A stretch of DNA of 64,000 bases from Trichodesmium sp002260545 (GCF_050016015.1 NZ_JBNHEQ010000071.1:4949-68948), one strand, 5' to 3'. Shown: positions 37,872-49,700, numbered from the stretch's first letter. The notes: a model not told the origin generated them from the sequence alone. A program made the numbers and translations.

Positions 37872-38017
37872 ATATCATGTCCGTTGATATCGTTTGTGTA
37901 AAGCCAATGTTGGATATCTAGAGGAAATTTAAGGTTTTTTTCTTGCTCTTAAGCTTTCCTCCCAGTTAAGTGTTCCCTACCTTTGCTATACAATACCGAT
38001 GCTACCGGACATGATAT
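37872..38017. repeat. MITE-like repeat family B copy 2
   Basis: Ends atatcatgtccgttgatatc and accgatgctaccggacatga (then tat), 146 bp, no gene. Confidence 0.75.
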
Positions 38018-38034
38018 AAATCATTCTTGATTGC

Positions 38035-38167
38035 TATATAGCGTTTCTCAAGCTTATGAGGTACACAAGCTCTTGAATTTCTTTTCTATTCCTTATCCCC
38101 TGTTCCCTATTCCCTGTTCCCTAAAAGCTAGAATTTTGTACCTCACGCTTCTTGGGAATTGCTATAT
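38035..38167. repeat. Palindromic repeat family A copy 3
   Basis: gcgtttctcaagcttatgag at the left and gaattttgtacctcac at the right, closely matching the 10509 copy (heptamer interior included). Confidence 0.7.
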
Positions 38168-38580
38168 TATGATGTCTCAATAATAAGTGATATAGAATCC
38201 GCTTATATAGTATATCTTTGATAATTACACTTCAATATTTAATTTCCCGTACTCCCCTACTCCCCCACTCCCCCACTCCCCCACTCATTAAAAAAGCAAG
38301 CCCTAATTATAAGTATTTAACCTGGAGAGGTTAGTACACTAATTTTTTGAAATTTGTCTAATATTTTATCTTTTCTTTGGGATTGGTAAAAATTGAAAAG
38401 CTTGTCAATAAATTAAAAATTATCAGGGAAAATATTATATCAAATCTGCTTAATTCGGTACAAAAAAAAATTCCATCTTCAGCCATTGCCAAATCTTTCT
38501 AAATTCTCTTCCCTTCGCGACTCCCGCTTCCTGCCTCCTGCCTCCTGACTCCTGCCTCCTTATCTAATTACACTAAATAT

Positions 38581-38693
38581 TACCGAATAATTAAGGTTTA
38601 AAGCCAACTAGATCAAGAGAAACAATGAATTTATTTTCCTTTTATTCAATCCTATCCGTTTTAGGGAGAGGTAATTATCAATTATCAATTATC
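38581..38693. repeat. Family D, copy identical to 34478-34590
   Basis: See 34478. This copy lies 215 bp before glgP. The rest of 38168-38580 holds heptamers and a ctcctgcctcctg tract. Confidence 0.85.
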
Positions 38694-38907
38694 AATTATC
38701 AATTATTGAATGGATTTGATATTATTACATTATACTAAAATATTCTTGGTTTGGTCTTGAAATAAATTAATATAACTAAACTTATTTCCATAAGTATTTG
38801 CTAAGATTGAGCAAATATGGAACTGACTACTACTAAGTCTTCAAAAGGCTTGTCAATATGGTTTGAGCGTTGTCAATAAATAGTTAAGATTAGTAAATTC
38901 TCAAATT

Positions 38908-41460
38908 ATGCAAGAAGTACACCAAGAACAGACTTACACAGAAAAAGTAAAAATTCAAGTAGAAGACGATCGTACAGGTACCAGTCTCGATACCATCAAA
39001 CGAGCGATCGCCGATAACTTATATTATATACAGGGGAAAGACCTAGAGTTTGCCACCCCCTATGACTATTACATGGCATTGGCATATACAGTGCGCGATC
39101 GCCTCCTCCATCGTTACCTAAAAACTACTAAAACCTACTTCAACCAAAACGTCAAGACAGTATATTATCTCTCTGCAGAATTTCTCATGGGTCGTCAACT
39201 AGCCAAAAATCTGGTTAACGTTGGCTGTTGGGAAGTAGCGCGTCAAGCCCTAGAAGAATCATGTCTTGAACTGGATGACTTAATTGAAAAAGAACCAGAA
39301 CCAGGTTTAGGCAACGGCGGTTTAGGTCGCCTAGCAGCCTGTTTCCTTGACTCCCTTGCTACCCTAGAAATTCCAGCAATGGGCTACGGTATTCGTTATG
39401 AATTTGGCATTTTCAAACAACAAATTCATAACGGCTTCCAAGTAGAACAACCAGACAAATGGTTAAGTTTTGGCAACCCTTGGGAAATACCCCGCCATGA
39501 AGACCAAGTAGAAATTAAACTGGGCGGTTACACCGAAGCTTATACAAATAAAGAAGGTAACTACCGCGTTCGGTGGATACCTGCACGGACAGTAATTGGA
39601 ATGCCCTATGATACTCTAGTACCAGGCTACAATACCAACACAGTTAATACCCTGCGCCTCTGGAGTGCCAAAGCTAGTAATGAATTTGACCTGCAAATTT
39701 TCGACTCTGGCGACTACAACCGCGCTGTCGAAGATAAGACTGTCTCTGAAAATATTTCCAAAGTTCTCTATCCCAATGACAATATCTTCCAAGGTAAAAT
39801 GTTGCGGTTACAGCAGCAGTATTTCTTTGTTAGCTGTTCTCTACAAGACATCATCCGTACTCACTTATCACGAAATCCCAATTTAGACAATTTCCACGAA
39901 AAAGCAGCTATTCAACTGAATGATACACACCCCTCCATTGGCGTTGCAGAATTAATGCGACTGCTGATAGACGAACATGATATGGAGTGGGAAAAAGCCT
40001 GGAATATTACCCAGAATACTTTTGGCTACACCAACCACACCCTGCTATCAGAAGCTCTAGAGCGTTGGCCAGTTAGTATGTTTGCTACTCTGCTGCCACG
40101 ACATCTCGAAATTATCTATGAAATTAATTTCCATTTCCTAGAGCAGGTTAAGAAACGCTATCCTGGTGATGATGCGCGTTTAGCAAGGATGTCACTGATA
40201 GAAGAATTTCCAGAAAAGCGGGTACGGATGGCTCATTTGGCTTGCGCTGGCGCTCATGCTATTAATGGTGTGGCAGCATTGCATACTCAACTTTTGAAAA
40301 CAGATGTTTTGAGAGATTTCTACGAACTTTGGCCGGAGAAATTTACGAATAAAACTAATGGCATTACTCCCCGTCGTTGGTTGTTAATTAGTAACCCTAA
40401 GTTGGCATTACTAATTACAGATAAAATTGGCAAAAACTGGATTAAGAATTTAGAGGAAATTAAACAACTTGAGCGGTTTATTGATGACCCGGAATTTCGC
40501 CATAATTGGAGTCAGATTAAGTATGAGAATAAACAAGATTTGGCTACTTATATTGAGCAAAAGACTGGGGTTGTAGTTAATCCTAATTCTTTGTTCGATA
40601 TTCAGGTAAAAAGACTCCATGAATATAAGCGTCAACTGTTAAGTGTGCTGCATATTATTACTCTTTATAATCGGATTAAACAAAATCCAGATACAGATAT
40701 TTTGCACCGTACTTTTATTTTTGGAGCAAAGGCAGCACCAGGTTATTATATAGCAAAATTAATTATTAAATTGATTAATGCTGTAGGGGAAATAGTTAAT
40801 AATGACCCAGACGTGCGCGATCGCCTTAAGGTAGTTTTTGTCCCGAATTTCTCTGTATCTATTGGTCAGCGAATTTATCCTGCTGCAGACCTTTCTGAAC
40901 AAATTTCTACTGCTGGAAAAGAAGCTTCTGGTACTGGAAATATGAAATTTTCCCTCAATGGTGCTTTAACTATTGGTACTCTTGATGGAGCAAATATTGA
41001 GATTCGAGAAGTTGTGGGAGCTGAGAATTTCTTCTTATTTGGATTGACTGTTGAAGAAGTTAAAGCATTAAAATATGAGGGATATAATCCTGAGCAATAC
41101 TATACTTCTAACAAAGAATTACGGCAGGTAATTGACCGTATTGCTTCTGGTCATTTTTCACCAGGTAAGCCAAATTTATTTCATCCACTTATAGCATCTT
41201 TACTAGAAAAAGATGAGTATATGTTATTGGCTGATTATCAATCATATATTGATTGTCAGGAAAGGGTAAATGAAGCTTATCGCGACCCCGAACATTGGAC
41301 TCGGATGTCTATTATTAATTCGATTAATATGGGTAAGTTTTCTGCTGACCGTACTATCTGGGAATATTGTCAAGAAATCTGGAATGTTGAGCCTGTGAAA
41401 ATTGATATGGAAGCATATAGTCAGGAAACAGCAGGTTTACAAAGATATTGTCAGATTTAA
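38908..41460 (+). CDS. glgP: Glycogen (alpha-glucan) phosphorylase
   Basis: 850 residues. Releases glucose 1-phosphate from glycogen with PLP; the main glycogen breakdown step in the dark. Seen: YYLSAEFLMGR, GLGNGGLGRLAACFLDS, NDTHPSIGVAELMR, NGITPRRWL, FDIQVKRLHEYKRQLL and the PLP-lysine signature EASGTGNMKFSLNGALTIGTLD. Full length with an N-terminal extension of about 20 residues, as in cyanobacterial homologues. HIP1 sites lie within the gene. The stop codon TAA is part of a 6-bp target duplication of the element that follows. Single gene. Confidence 0.97.
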   Translation: MQEVHQEQTYTEKVKIQVEDDRTGTSLDTIKRAIADNLYYIQGKDLEFATPYDYYMALAYTVRDRLLHRYLKTTKTYFNQNVKTVYYLSAEFLMGRQLAKNLVNVGCWEVARQALEESCLELDDLIEKEPEPGLGNGGLGRLAACFLDSLATLEIPAMGYGIRYEFGIFKQQIHNGFQVEQPDKWLSFGNPWEIPRHEDQVEIKLGGYTEAYTNKEGNYRVRWIPARTVIGMPYDTLVPGYNTNTVNTLRLWSAKASNEFDLQIFDSGDYNRAVEDKTVSENISKVLYPNDNIFQGKMLRLQQQYFFVSCSLQDIIRTHLSRNPNLDNFHEKAAIQLNDTHPSIGVAELMRLLIDEHDMEWEKAWNITQNTFGYTNHTLLSEALERWPVSMFATLLPRHLEIIYEINFHFLEQVKKRYPGDDARLARMSLIEEFPEKRVRMAHLACAGAHAINGVAALHTQLLKTDVLRDFYELWPEKFTNKTNGITPRRWLLISNPKLALLITDKIGKNWIKNLEEIKQLERFIDDPEFRHNWSQIKYENKQDLATYIEQKTGVVVNPNSLFDIQVKRLHEYKRQLLSVLHIITLYNRIKQNPDTDILHRTFIFGAKAAPGYYIAKLIIKLINAVGEIVNNDPDVRDRLKVVFVPNFSVSIGQRIYPAADLSEQISTAGKEASGTGNMKFSLNGALTIGTLDGANIEIREVVGAENFFLFGLTVEEVKALKYEGYNPEQYYTSNKELRQVIDRIASGHFSPGKPNLFHPLIASLLEKDEYMLLADYQSYIDCQERVNEAYRDPEHWTRMSIINSINMGKFSADRTIWEYCQEIWNVEPVKIDMEAYSQETAGLQRYCQI

Positions 41461-41552
41461 CAGGACTTACGCAGAACCGTCATATCTAGTAGGGGCAAAT
41501 GGCATTTGCCCTCTACAGATAGCTTATTATTTAAGCATTTGCGTAAGTCCTG
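41461..41552. mobile_element. 92-bp MITE at the glgP stop codon, 6-bp target duplication
   Basis: Inverted ends caggacttacgca (41461-41473) and tgcgtaagtcctg (41540-41552), perfect over 13 bp. Flanked by atttaa (41455-41460, containing the glgP stop TAA) and atttaa (41553-41558). Interior has another stem (gggcaaatgg / catttgccc). It may serve as glgP terminator. Relative at 52966-53065. Confidence 0.85.
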
Positions 41553-41560
41553 ATTTAACT

Positions 41561-42041
41561 TCCCTGGCGGGAAGTCCCGCGCTCTCCCGCACCTTTAGCG
41601 TCGTATGGGAAAGCCAGGGCAAAGATTCGGATACCTCCACAAGCTAAACGTTCATAAGCCCTTGACAAGCTAGGAGGATTTTGTTATTGTAAGCGTCATC
41701 ACAGGGGGAGGACATCACCTCTGTTAAAACAGCGGTCAGTTTTTGCTGACTGAAGAATCCCGCTTGGTCGCGAATATAGCAACGTCGGGAGTATGTCAAT
41801 TGATAAGCAACAGTTGTAGGGTGGGCAAATAGGAGGGTTGTTTCATTCTCCCAAAAAGCAGAGTGTGGGAAGTGTGCGAGGTTTGGTTTGGGAAGTAATA
41901 AACTCTGAAAAAGTTGATTCAAAACTTTCCCCTGTTTCCGCAGTTCCCCCTCTCTAGTGATGCTTAAAAAAAATAAAGCCTGAAAATAGGCTAAAATATA
42001 GATATACGGAGGCTTTAAAAAAGAAAATTTGCAGACCAAAG
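41561..42041. other. Spacer with possible IS200/IS605-type right-end remnant
   Basis: 41565-41650 has gc-rich inverted words (gcgggaagtcccgc) and 41740-41790 a ctgactgaagaatcccgc word like those seen 3' of tnpB genes. A 131-codon frame on the minus strand through it shows no family similarity that I know. Confidence 0.25.
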
Positions 42042-42043
42042 TC

Positions 42044-42272
42044 TTATGAACGGCGTGTTTTAAGTCGAGAATAAAGTCCTATGATACCTAAAACTAACAA
42101 TCCAAGAGTTGAAGCTGGTTCAGGAACATCATTAGGCTCTTGTGTGTAATAGATATCACCAATTCCAAACCAACTTTTTGCGGTTTAGTAAAAAAAAGAT
42201 CGTAGTTTCACCGAGAAACAATGGTACATTAGCTTGCTTTTTCAAAAATGATAAAGCACCCGTAAAATTCAT
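42044..42272 (-). pseudogene. PEP-CTERM protein remnant (internal deletion)
   Basis: The 5' end (MNFTGALSFLKKQANVP) matches that of the next gene upstream, then the frame breaks; the 3' end keeps a PEP-CTERM sorting tail (DVPEPASTLGLLVLGIIGL, YSRLKTRRS). The two parts are in different frames, so most of the middle is lost. Confidence 0.7.
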
Positions 42273-42403
42273 AGCTTTTCTCCTATTTTTTGAGTTGTGA
42301 ATATTACTTTTGGAAACTTACGACTAGAAAAATTGAGGCTGAAAATAACAAAATTATTTCTGACTGACTGAAGCCAGAAAAACTGTATCTACCAACAATT
42401 ATA

Positions 42404-42456
42404 TGTTGGGTTTATCCTGCGGATAAGCTACGAATATCGTTCCTCAACCCAACCTA
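42404..42456. repeat. GTTGGGTT...AACCCAAC hairpin repeat
   Basis: gttgggtttatcc and cctcaacccaac arms, a dispersed cyanobacterial-type palindrome between the two PEP-CTERM genes; may end transcription. Confidence 0.5.
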
Positions 42457-42567
42457 CTAGCTGTATCTCATTAATATGAGAAGCTCTGTATAATAAACCC
42501 GATTTATTCAAAAAAAACCTGGCTTTTGATAAGAATTGAATATTCAACTTTTACAGAGTAAAAACTA

Positions 42568-43512
42568 TTAACAAACTTGACGCCGACGGCAAACTCCCAA
42601 GCCTAAACCTAACATTCCTAAGCCTAATAATACAGAAGGTTCGGGTGTACTTTCTCTTCTATCTGGTTTCTTTTCATCTATAGACAATTCCTCCGGAATA
42701 TAATCTAAGAAAGCCGTATCAATTATTCCTATTGTGACATCATTATTACATTCTGGATTAATATGATATACCCAATCAAAAAGATTTTCTGGTAAGAGAG
42801 AGCGATCGACGCTAAATGCTATTGTTTGGCTGCCAACTGCTCCGAAATAACCAAAATCTAAACCTAAAGCACCAACATCAGACACGAAATTAATATCACC
42901 AATTTTAACACCTGAGTTGATAACATTTGGAACATGAGTACCTTGATTAAAATAAGGATCGGAAGCTGCTAAATCTCCATTACTAGGATTTCCTCCATTG
43001 TTAGTTACATAATTATTAGAAGCTGCTAAATTATTAAATAATAAGCCATTTTCAGTAGCAATAGATTTAGCAGTTACGCTACCAAAAAAACCTAATCCAG
43101 ATACACCTGAATCATTCTGACTAGCAAAGCGAATAGCCAATAGATTTCCACTACTATTTGCAGCATCAAAACTTGCACCAGTGGGATTAATAATTAAATC
43201 GCCATAGGTTGTATGTTTATCATCTGCAAACTGATTATATACACCCCCTAAAGACAAATTAGAATTAATAACAAAGATTAATTCATTAGCAGTTGCTTTG
43301 ACAGCCGTACTATATATTTAATAATCTGTACCACCAACATTATTATTCTGTATACTGTCATTAAAAGAATCTATGGAATAAGACCAACCATTGTGTAAAA
43401 CTCAGGCTTGAGCGGGTAAAGAAAATACAGAGAACGGTGTCAAAGTTGCACTGAGAAATAATGCTAAGTTAGTTTGCTTTTTCAAACATGATAAAGCACT
43501 GGGAAAATTCAT
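42568..43512 (-). pseudogene. PEP-CTERM/exosortase-dependent surface protein, two in-frame nonsense codons
   Basis: From the ATG at 43512 the frame is open for a signal peptide (SALSCLKKQTNLALFLSAT, ending in LPAQA), hits TGA at codon 37 (probably Trp) and TAA at codon 65 (likely Glu), then continues in the same frame without further stop for 229 codons to 42568. The body looks like XDD-type cyanobacterial surface proteins (NQFADDKHTTYGDL, SDVGALGLDFGYFG, IGIIDTAFLDYIPE) and ends in TPEPSVLLGLGMLGLGLG-CRRRQ, a PEP-CTERM anchor. The paralogue remnant lies downstream. As written it cannot give an exported protein. Confidence 0.75.
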
Positions 43513-43810
43513 AGCTTTTCTCCTATTTTTTGAGTTCGGAATATTAGAGGTAATGTGGCAAGTCATGGGGAATCATTTCCCATTAGATTAATTATGCTTA
43601 ATGCTAATGCCTCATTTTACTTGGAAAAACTTTTTTTAGGTTTTTTTATAATACCCCCCTTAAGGATGGGGTTTAAATAAATCAGCTCTAAACTTTTTAC
43701 CTTTTAAGGCAAAATGTTTTTGGAGGGTTGCTCACCCATCCCCGTTACAACTTCTAACTTCCCAAGTTTTGAGCCGATAAAATCTTACTTTTAACTTTTA
43801 ATTTTTGACT

Positions 43811-44608
43811 TTAACTTGGCTGCCGAAACTCATAAATATCCTTAATCACCTGTACCCAACCATCAGTAAAAGCCTCAAGTATCCGATCGCCTTTTTCCTT
43901 AGTCGCCACCTTAGCATCACCAAAAACACCACTACGACTCAACTCTCGCGTCAACCAAGCAAAAGGCAAATTTCCCTCCATACTCAACATACTATCTTCT
44001 GGCAAACCTTGAGGATATTCGCACACCGCCTTATCCATCCTCACCACATCTGGCAACATGGATAGCATCACGCTAGTTTCAGCATCTCCAGCATGAATAC
44101 CTAATTCCATTTCCTTCTGCGTCAACAATTCCTCACAAGGATTAGGTACGCGCCAAGCAAAGAGCGGAAATAGTAAAAAATCCTCATATTTTTGGTGCAA
44201 GTCTCGTGCCACAATCTCAATGACTTGAGGTTGCCCACCATGGGCGTTTAAAAATACCAACTTACGGAACCCAGAGCGATAGATACTTTCTCCTGTTTCT
44301 GTCAAAACAGCCATTAAAGTCTGAGCGGTGAGGGTAATGGTGCCAGGAAAATGCCAATGTTCGTTAGATTTGCCGTAATATTGGGTAGGCAAAGCATAAG
44401 CGGGAGTATTCGGATCGAGTTTGGCAAGTGCTTTACCCGTGACATAAGTGGCGATCGCTGAATCAACAATTAAGGGTAGATGGGGTCCGTGTTGTTCGAT
44501 GGAACCTACTGGTTGAATAATTACTACATTTTCTTTATCTGGCATTGTCTCAATATCTTGCCAGGTGAGATAGGGAAAAAATCTTTCTGGTGGGATGAAA
44601 TTGTGCAT
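43811..44608 (-). CDS. Creatininase-family amidohydrolase
   Basis: 265 residues, full family length. Zinc-type motifs are all visible: PVGSIEQHGPHLPL (Glu, His), Asp in IVDSAIA, YGKSNEHWHFPGT, FLNAHGGQPQV, and Glu in HAGDAETSVML. Members hydrolyse cyclic amides (creatininase) or process peptides (MftE) or formamides; the substrate here is unknown. Start at the ATG giving the FFPYLTWQDIE segment. Not in an operon; a kinase fragment lies upstream and surface-protein remnants lie downstream. Confidence 0.93.
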   Translation of the reverse strand: MHNFIPPERFFPYLTWQDIETMPDKENVVIIQPVGSIEQHGPHLPLIVDSAIATYVTGKALAKLDPNTPAYALPTQYYGKSNEHWHFPGTITLTAQTLMAVLTETGESIYRSGFRKLVFLNAHGGQPQVIEIVARDLHQKYEDFLLFPLFAWRVPNPCEELLTQKEMELGIHAGDAETSVMLSMLPDVVRMDKAVCEYPQGLPEDSMLSMEGNLPFAWLTRELSRSGVFGDAKVATKEKGDRILEAFTDGWVQVIKDIYEFRQPS

Positions 44609-44683
44609 CTTTTTAATCCTATATCGTGTATCGTGCCGTTCTATATATTCTTGTACTAAGTAAAATTCTATTCCTTCTTAGAA

Positions 44684-44935
44684 GTGAGCAAATAATTTTG
44701 GTATTTGGTCTGAGTCTTTGCCTAATTTGTATAGGGTTTCTGCTTCTCTCTCAAACAATTTTTGATCGACAGGCAAAACTCCTGGGTCTGAACTTTTTGG
44801 TGATAGATGTTTAACTACCCATTGAGGATTTCCTGGTATATCTAAATCTTCAGCTAAGTAGGTATCTCCAAAACCTCCACTTCCGAGTCAGTCAATAATT
44901 TTGTAGTGGTTTCTCAGGATTTTTCCAGACTGTAT
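44684..44935 (-). pseudogene. N-terminal fragment of a serine/threonine kinase
   Basis: Reads SGKILRNHYKIID-stop-LGSGGFGDTYLAEDLD then WVVKHLSPKSSDPG and FEREAETLYKLG, the Gly loop, the Lys-bearing VVKHL strand and the C-helix of a Pkn2-type kinase. TGA at 44888-44890 is internal; the rest of the kinase domain is missing. Confidence 0.8.
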
Positions 44936-46717
44936 GATTTTTTCTGTTTTCAGTTATCAGACTTCCTCCCACCATACTGGCTAGCTGGAAAATCAGGTTT
45001 TTTGGCCAAATTTATTTGAGTATATATGAGCAAACTTTTCCCATTATCCTTAATAATACCATGTAGAATTTTTTTGTCAATCCCCTTTCTCACTTATAGC
45101 AATCAGGAATTCAAATGTGAGAATTTTACTGCGCTCTAAAAATCTCAAATATGGTGGTTATAATCTTCATAAGATACAGTTTTTTCCTTCTTCTCTGTTG
45201 CCTGTTGCCTAAAAGTTTACTGAAAAATTAAGGTATAAAGCCTCTCGGTTCATAGAGAAAAAAGTGGTCGTTTGCGAAGCAGTCCGTCAGGATGAGATGG
45301 TGTTTCGGCTGCTCGCTGACATGAAAAGCGGAGCATTCCCTATACGAAAAAGCGGAGCGGTTCTGCAAGAGCGGGGAACCAGCTCTCTTCAGAGCCACTC
45401 CGTTAACACCATATCCAATCGACCAAGAAGAAGAAAAACAATTCCTTTTAGGCAATCCTCTTCTTGATAGAACCCATTTGAGATCTATTGAAAAAGAGAG
45501 GGGAAAGATTAGGAAGTAGTGGGAGCATCCTGCTCCCGTGCCATAGGAGTATTTTTTAACCTTTTTTTTAGCAATAATCTTTAATTTTTATTTTACAAAT
45601 TAGCTAAAACTTATATTCGTCAAGCTGTTCATATTTTCCTGATTTTTTTTTGTACCTATAGATACCAAAAATAGTCATAATAATTATCTATTAATTATCA
45701 ACAGTAGTTTTAATTGTATAGGAGTTTGCTTGGTCTCAGACTGTATATTTCCCCTTTAGGAATAAGTAAAATCTATTTGTATTGTGATTAACTAAAGATT
45801 ACTGTCTACCTATCATTTATTACTGATAGTAAATTTTTCTGCATTGTAAATTAGCAGTAAATTCTAGAAAAATACCGATAGAAACTCCCTCAGATTTTAA
45901 GCATTCAGCCGTCAGCTATCAGCTATCAGCTATTGCTTTTAGTGAGCTATCAAAGCTTTATTAATTGAGCAAGAAAGATTTTTACTACAAAAGTCAGTTC
46001 CAAAGTCTATATTCATTTAAACCCTGTCCTTAACCACAGAGTCTTATTGCTGATAGCTGACTGCTAATAGCTGAATGCTTACCTCAGATTTAATTTGTAT
46101 TTATTCCTGAATCTTTGCTTAATTGATTGGTAAAGAATAAATAAACACTACTTAATTTAATTCTATTGTCGAGCTTAATTTAAAAAATTATACTCGAAAT
46201 TTGACCATAAAATAAGGTCTCAAGCCTCCCCTTGAAAGGGGATAAAAAAAGAAAATTCAGTATTTCAAGCCTCCCTATTCCATTGAGGTACTTATAACTG
46301 ATAACTGAAATGACATAGTAGTTAATATCGATATGGTAAAAATATGGTTGCTTGACATAAAACATTTAATATGTTAATAGAAAATATTTAATGATTTGCG
46401 TTTTCTATATTTTCATCCATACTGGCCTCATAAAAATTATAGTATCTTCCTCAAAGAGAGCAAATAAATTACTGTTTGAGATTATATCCATAAGTCTAAT
46501 GAATTAGGCTGAAAATGCAGGAAGTTAAGTTAAAATAGATAATTGCAATTAATTAATTATAGGCAGATGTGGATGTATAATCCATTATTTACCAATAGAG
46601 TTTGATCGGATAAAAGTTCGGTGAAACTACACAACTAACTATAAATTAAAGCGATTATGAATCAATTTATTGAAAACAATTAGTTGTGAATTTAATTTAA
46701 TTATAAAGTGAGGAGTA
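44936..46717. other. 1.8-kb spacer with repeats and no gene
   Basis: Holds a family D element at 45219-45468 (taaagcctctcgg with nested family H-like words), gctatcagctatcagc-type repeats at 45900 and 46030, and a cttgaaaggggat repeat at 46227. I see no protein-like frame. Confidence 0.5.
45219..45468. repeat. Family D, expanded copy
   Basis: Starts tactgaaaaattaaggtata and ends near ccttttaggcaatcctc. About 250 bp, with an inserted tract (agcggagcattccc, gctctcttcagagc palindrome). Confidence 0.55.
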
Positions 46718-49700
46718 ATGAGTAAAAAAAAGGATTTATATACAGGAATTTTACCAAGGTTGGCGGGTACATTACTAAGTTTGATGGTACTGTTACCAAG
46801 CCCTAGTAGAGCTAATACTTTACTAGGGATAATTCGAGACCCCCAAAAGACAGATGAATGGAATCAAATTATTACAAGAATACGCAGTTTAGGTATTAGT
46901 TATGAACCTATTAATTTAAGACAAATAAATACATTAGCTGATCTATCTGGAGTTAAAGTTATCTTTTTACCAAACATTGAAACTTTAACTCAAACTCAAG
47001 TACAAATTATTGAAGAGTGGGTCAAGCAGGGAGGAAAATTAATAGCTACTGGTCAAATAGGTAAAAAATCTCAGCCAGGGGTAAGGCAACAATTGCGATC
47101 GCTTCTTGGTTCTTATTGGGCTTTTCCCTTAAGTCAACCTACTACACCAGAGCCTAAATATCGTTGTTTAGATATTGCCTGCAAAGAATCTACAAGTTGG
47201 GCACCAAAAGTAAACGGCCAAGGTAAAGTCGAAGGTGGAATATTAATTCCGGCAGGGTTAAACAGCACAACGGCGGCGACTTGGCAGGGAAGTTCTGGTT
47301 CTTCGGCGGTAGTTATTACTCCCCAAGCTACTTATTTAGGTTGGCACTGGGGAAATAGTGAATCTGCTACTTTAGATAGTGTTTGGTTGCGAGCTACTTT
47401 GAATCGCTATCAAAGTCAACCACAATTTAGTGCCAGAAATAATAATCCTTTTCCTTCAGGGAATAATACACAGACTTTACCTACGACGAATAATTCTAAT
47501 CCTCTTAAAATTAGACCTCGTACTTCTCCTTCACCAAGACCAAATAATGAAAATCCTAATATAGTTAGGGTTCAACCTCAAACTACATCTGTAAATACTG
47601 CTGAAAATTCCAGCACAAATCAACCTACTACTATAACTCCCAACTCGACTCCAGATACAAATAATATTTGGCTCAGAACTCAGCAGCAAAGGATAAATAC
47701 TCAACAACAATCTGGAAGTCCTAGTCAACAAAATGAAAATTCTAATATAGTTAGGGTTCAACCTAGAACTACATCTGTAAATACTGCTGAAAATTCCAGC
47801 ACAAATCAACCTACTACTATAACTCCCAACTCGACTCCAGATACAAATAATATTTGGCTCAGAACTCAGCAGCAAAGGATAAATGCTCAAAAACCTGAAA
47901 CTCCTGGTCAACTAACAGAAACAAACTTAAGTCAAAATAATAATTCAGTTTCGGAGGCAACAACAACTTCCCAAAGTAACAATGTTTGGCAAAGATTTCG
48001 ACAACAGAGAGACCAGCAAAATCAGCAGCTTGAAACTGTAGAAGAAAATACCCCGGTTAGTTCCACTGGTAATCCGACTCTAGAAACAAATAATAATAGA
48101 GGAGGAATTCTTTGGAACAGTTTCCAACAACAGAGAAATGAACAAAGGCAAAAAACTGACACTGTTAGTAACAACAACTTCCCTGTTAATTCTCCTGACA
48201 ACTCTACTCCAGAAACGACCAATAACAGAGAGAATATTTGGAACAGATCCCAACAACAAACAACTACATCATCCTCTCGCCCTAACCCCTTAAGTGCCTT
48301 TCTCAGACGAGGAGTGCAAGTACCAAACTCCCAAAGAGACCGTTCATCAGAATCAGCAGCTCCTGGTTTAGACATTAGGCGAGGAAACCATCCTATTAGC
48401 AGAGCTGAAGCTTATGCAATGTTAAAGGAATTAAATAATCTCCTCGGTAGGTTTGAAAGTGCTTTGGTAGCAGCGCAGTCAGCAGATGTAGAAGTAAATT
48501 TAGCAGCAGATGATAGTAGCTTGGTCGCTGCCAATACTAATAACACTACATTTATTGCTCAAAGAAATCGAAAAATTAGCAATGCTCAACAAGTAATAAC
48601 TAGAGCGCGTCAGGTAATTCAAAATTTTCCCCAACAGGTGGCAGCCAAACAATATGCTACTGCGAGAAATCAATGGCTGCAAACAAGACAAATGTTATGG
48701 CAAAACTACCCCACTGATGGAGAAAGAGCGGGGGCTGAGATTCGAGCTGTTTGGTTAGACCGGGGAACAATTGTGAGGGCGAGGTCTGAACGAGGTTTAG
48801 CAGGAGTGTTTGATCGACTTGCTGCTGCGGGTATTAATACTGTTTTCTTTGAAACTCTTAATGCTGGTTATCCCATTTACCCCAGTAATGTTGCTCCCAG
48901 ACAAAATCCTTTAACAATTTCTTGGGACCCTCTGAAAGCAGCAGTCAAGTTAGCCCGTGAAAGGAATATGGAAATACACGCTTGGATGTGGACTTTCGCG
49001 GTAGGAAACCGAGCGCATAATCGCGCTCTTGGTCAAGCAGATAGTTATTTGGGTCCGGTAATTTCGGCTCATCCTAGTTGGGTGATGACTGATAATAAGG
49101 GGCGTAAAAGACATCCTGCTGATGGTAAGGTTTATATGGACCCGGCTAATCCTTACGTTCGGCAATATTTGCTCAAGATAATTGATGAAATTGCTACTCG
49201 GTATGATGTTGATGGGATTCAGCTTGACTATATTCGCTATCCGTTTCAAAATCCTAGTCGAAATTTTTCTTATGGTTATAGTACGACAGCTCGGAATCAG
49301 TTTCGGCAGTTGTATGGGATAGATCCGATGAAGATTTCATCACGCGATCGGCAAAAATTATGGAAGTGGACTGAGTTTAAGATTAATCAGGTTAATAGTT
49401 TTGTTGCTGATACTTCTAGATTTCTCAAACGGAAATATCCAAATCTGATTCTTTCGGCAGCAGTATTTCCTTTTCCCCGCCATGAACGCTTTGATAAAAT
49501 TCAGCAAGACTGGGAAACTTGGGTTCTCAATGAGGAGATCGATCTACTGACTCCCATGACTTATGCTTTAGATACGAGTCGCTTTCAGCAAATTACCCAA
49601 CCTCTGACAGACACACGAGTATTAGGTAGCACTTTAATAACGCCAGCGGTTAAGCTTTTGAATCTTCCTGAGATTGTAGCAGTTGACCAGATTCAAGCAG

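Noticed and set aside
41644..42039. 131-codon minus-strand gene
   Set aside because: No similarity to a family, low-complexity spacer, no ribosome-binding site; more likely an IS-end remnant.
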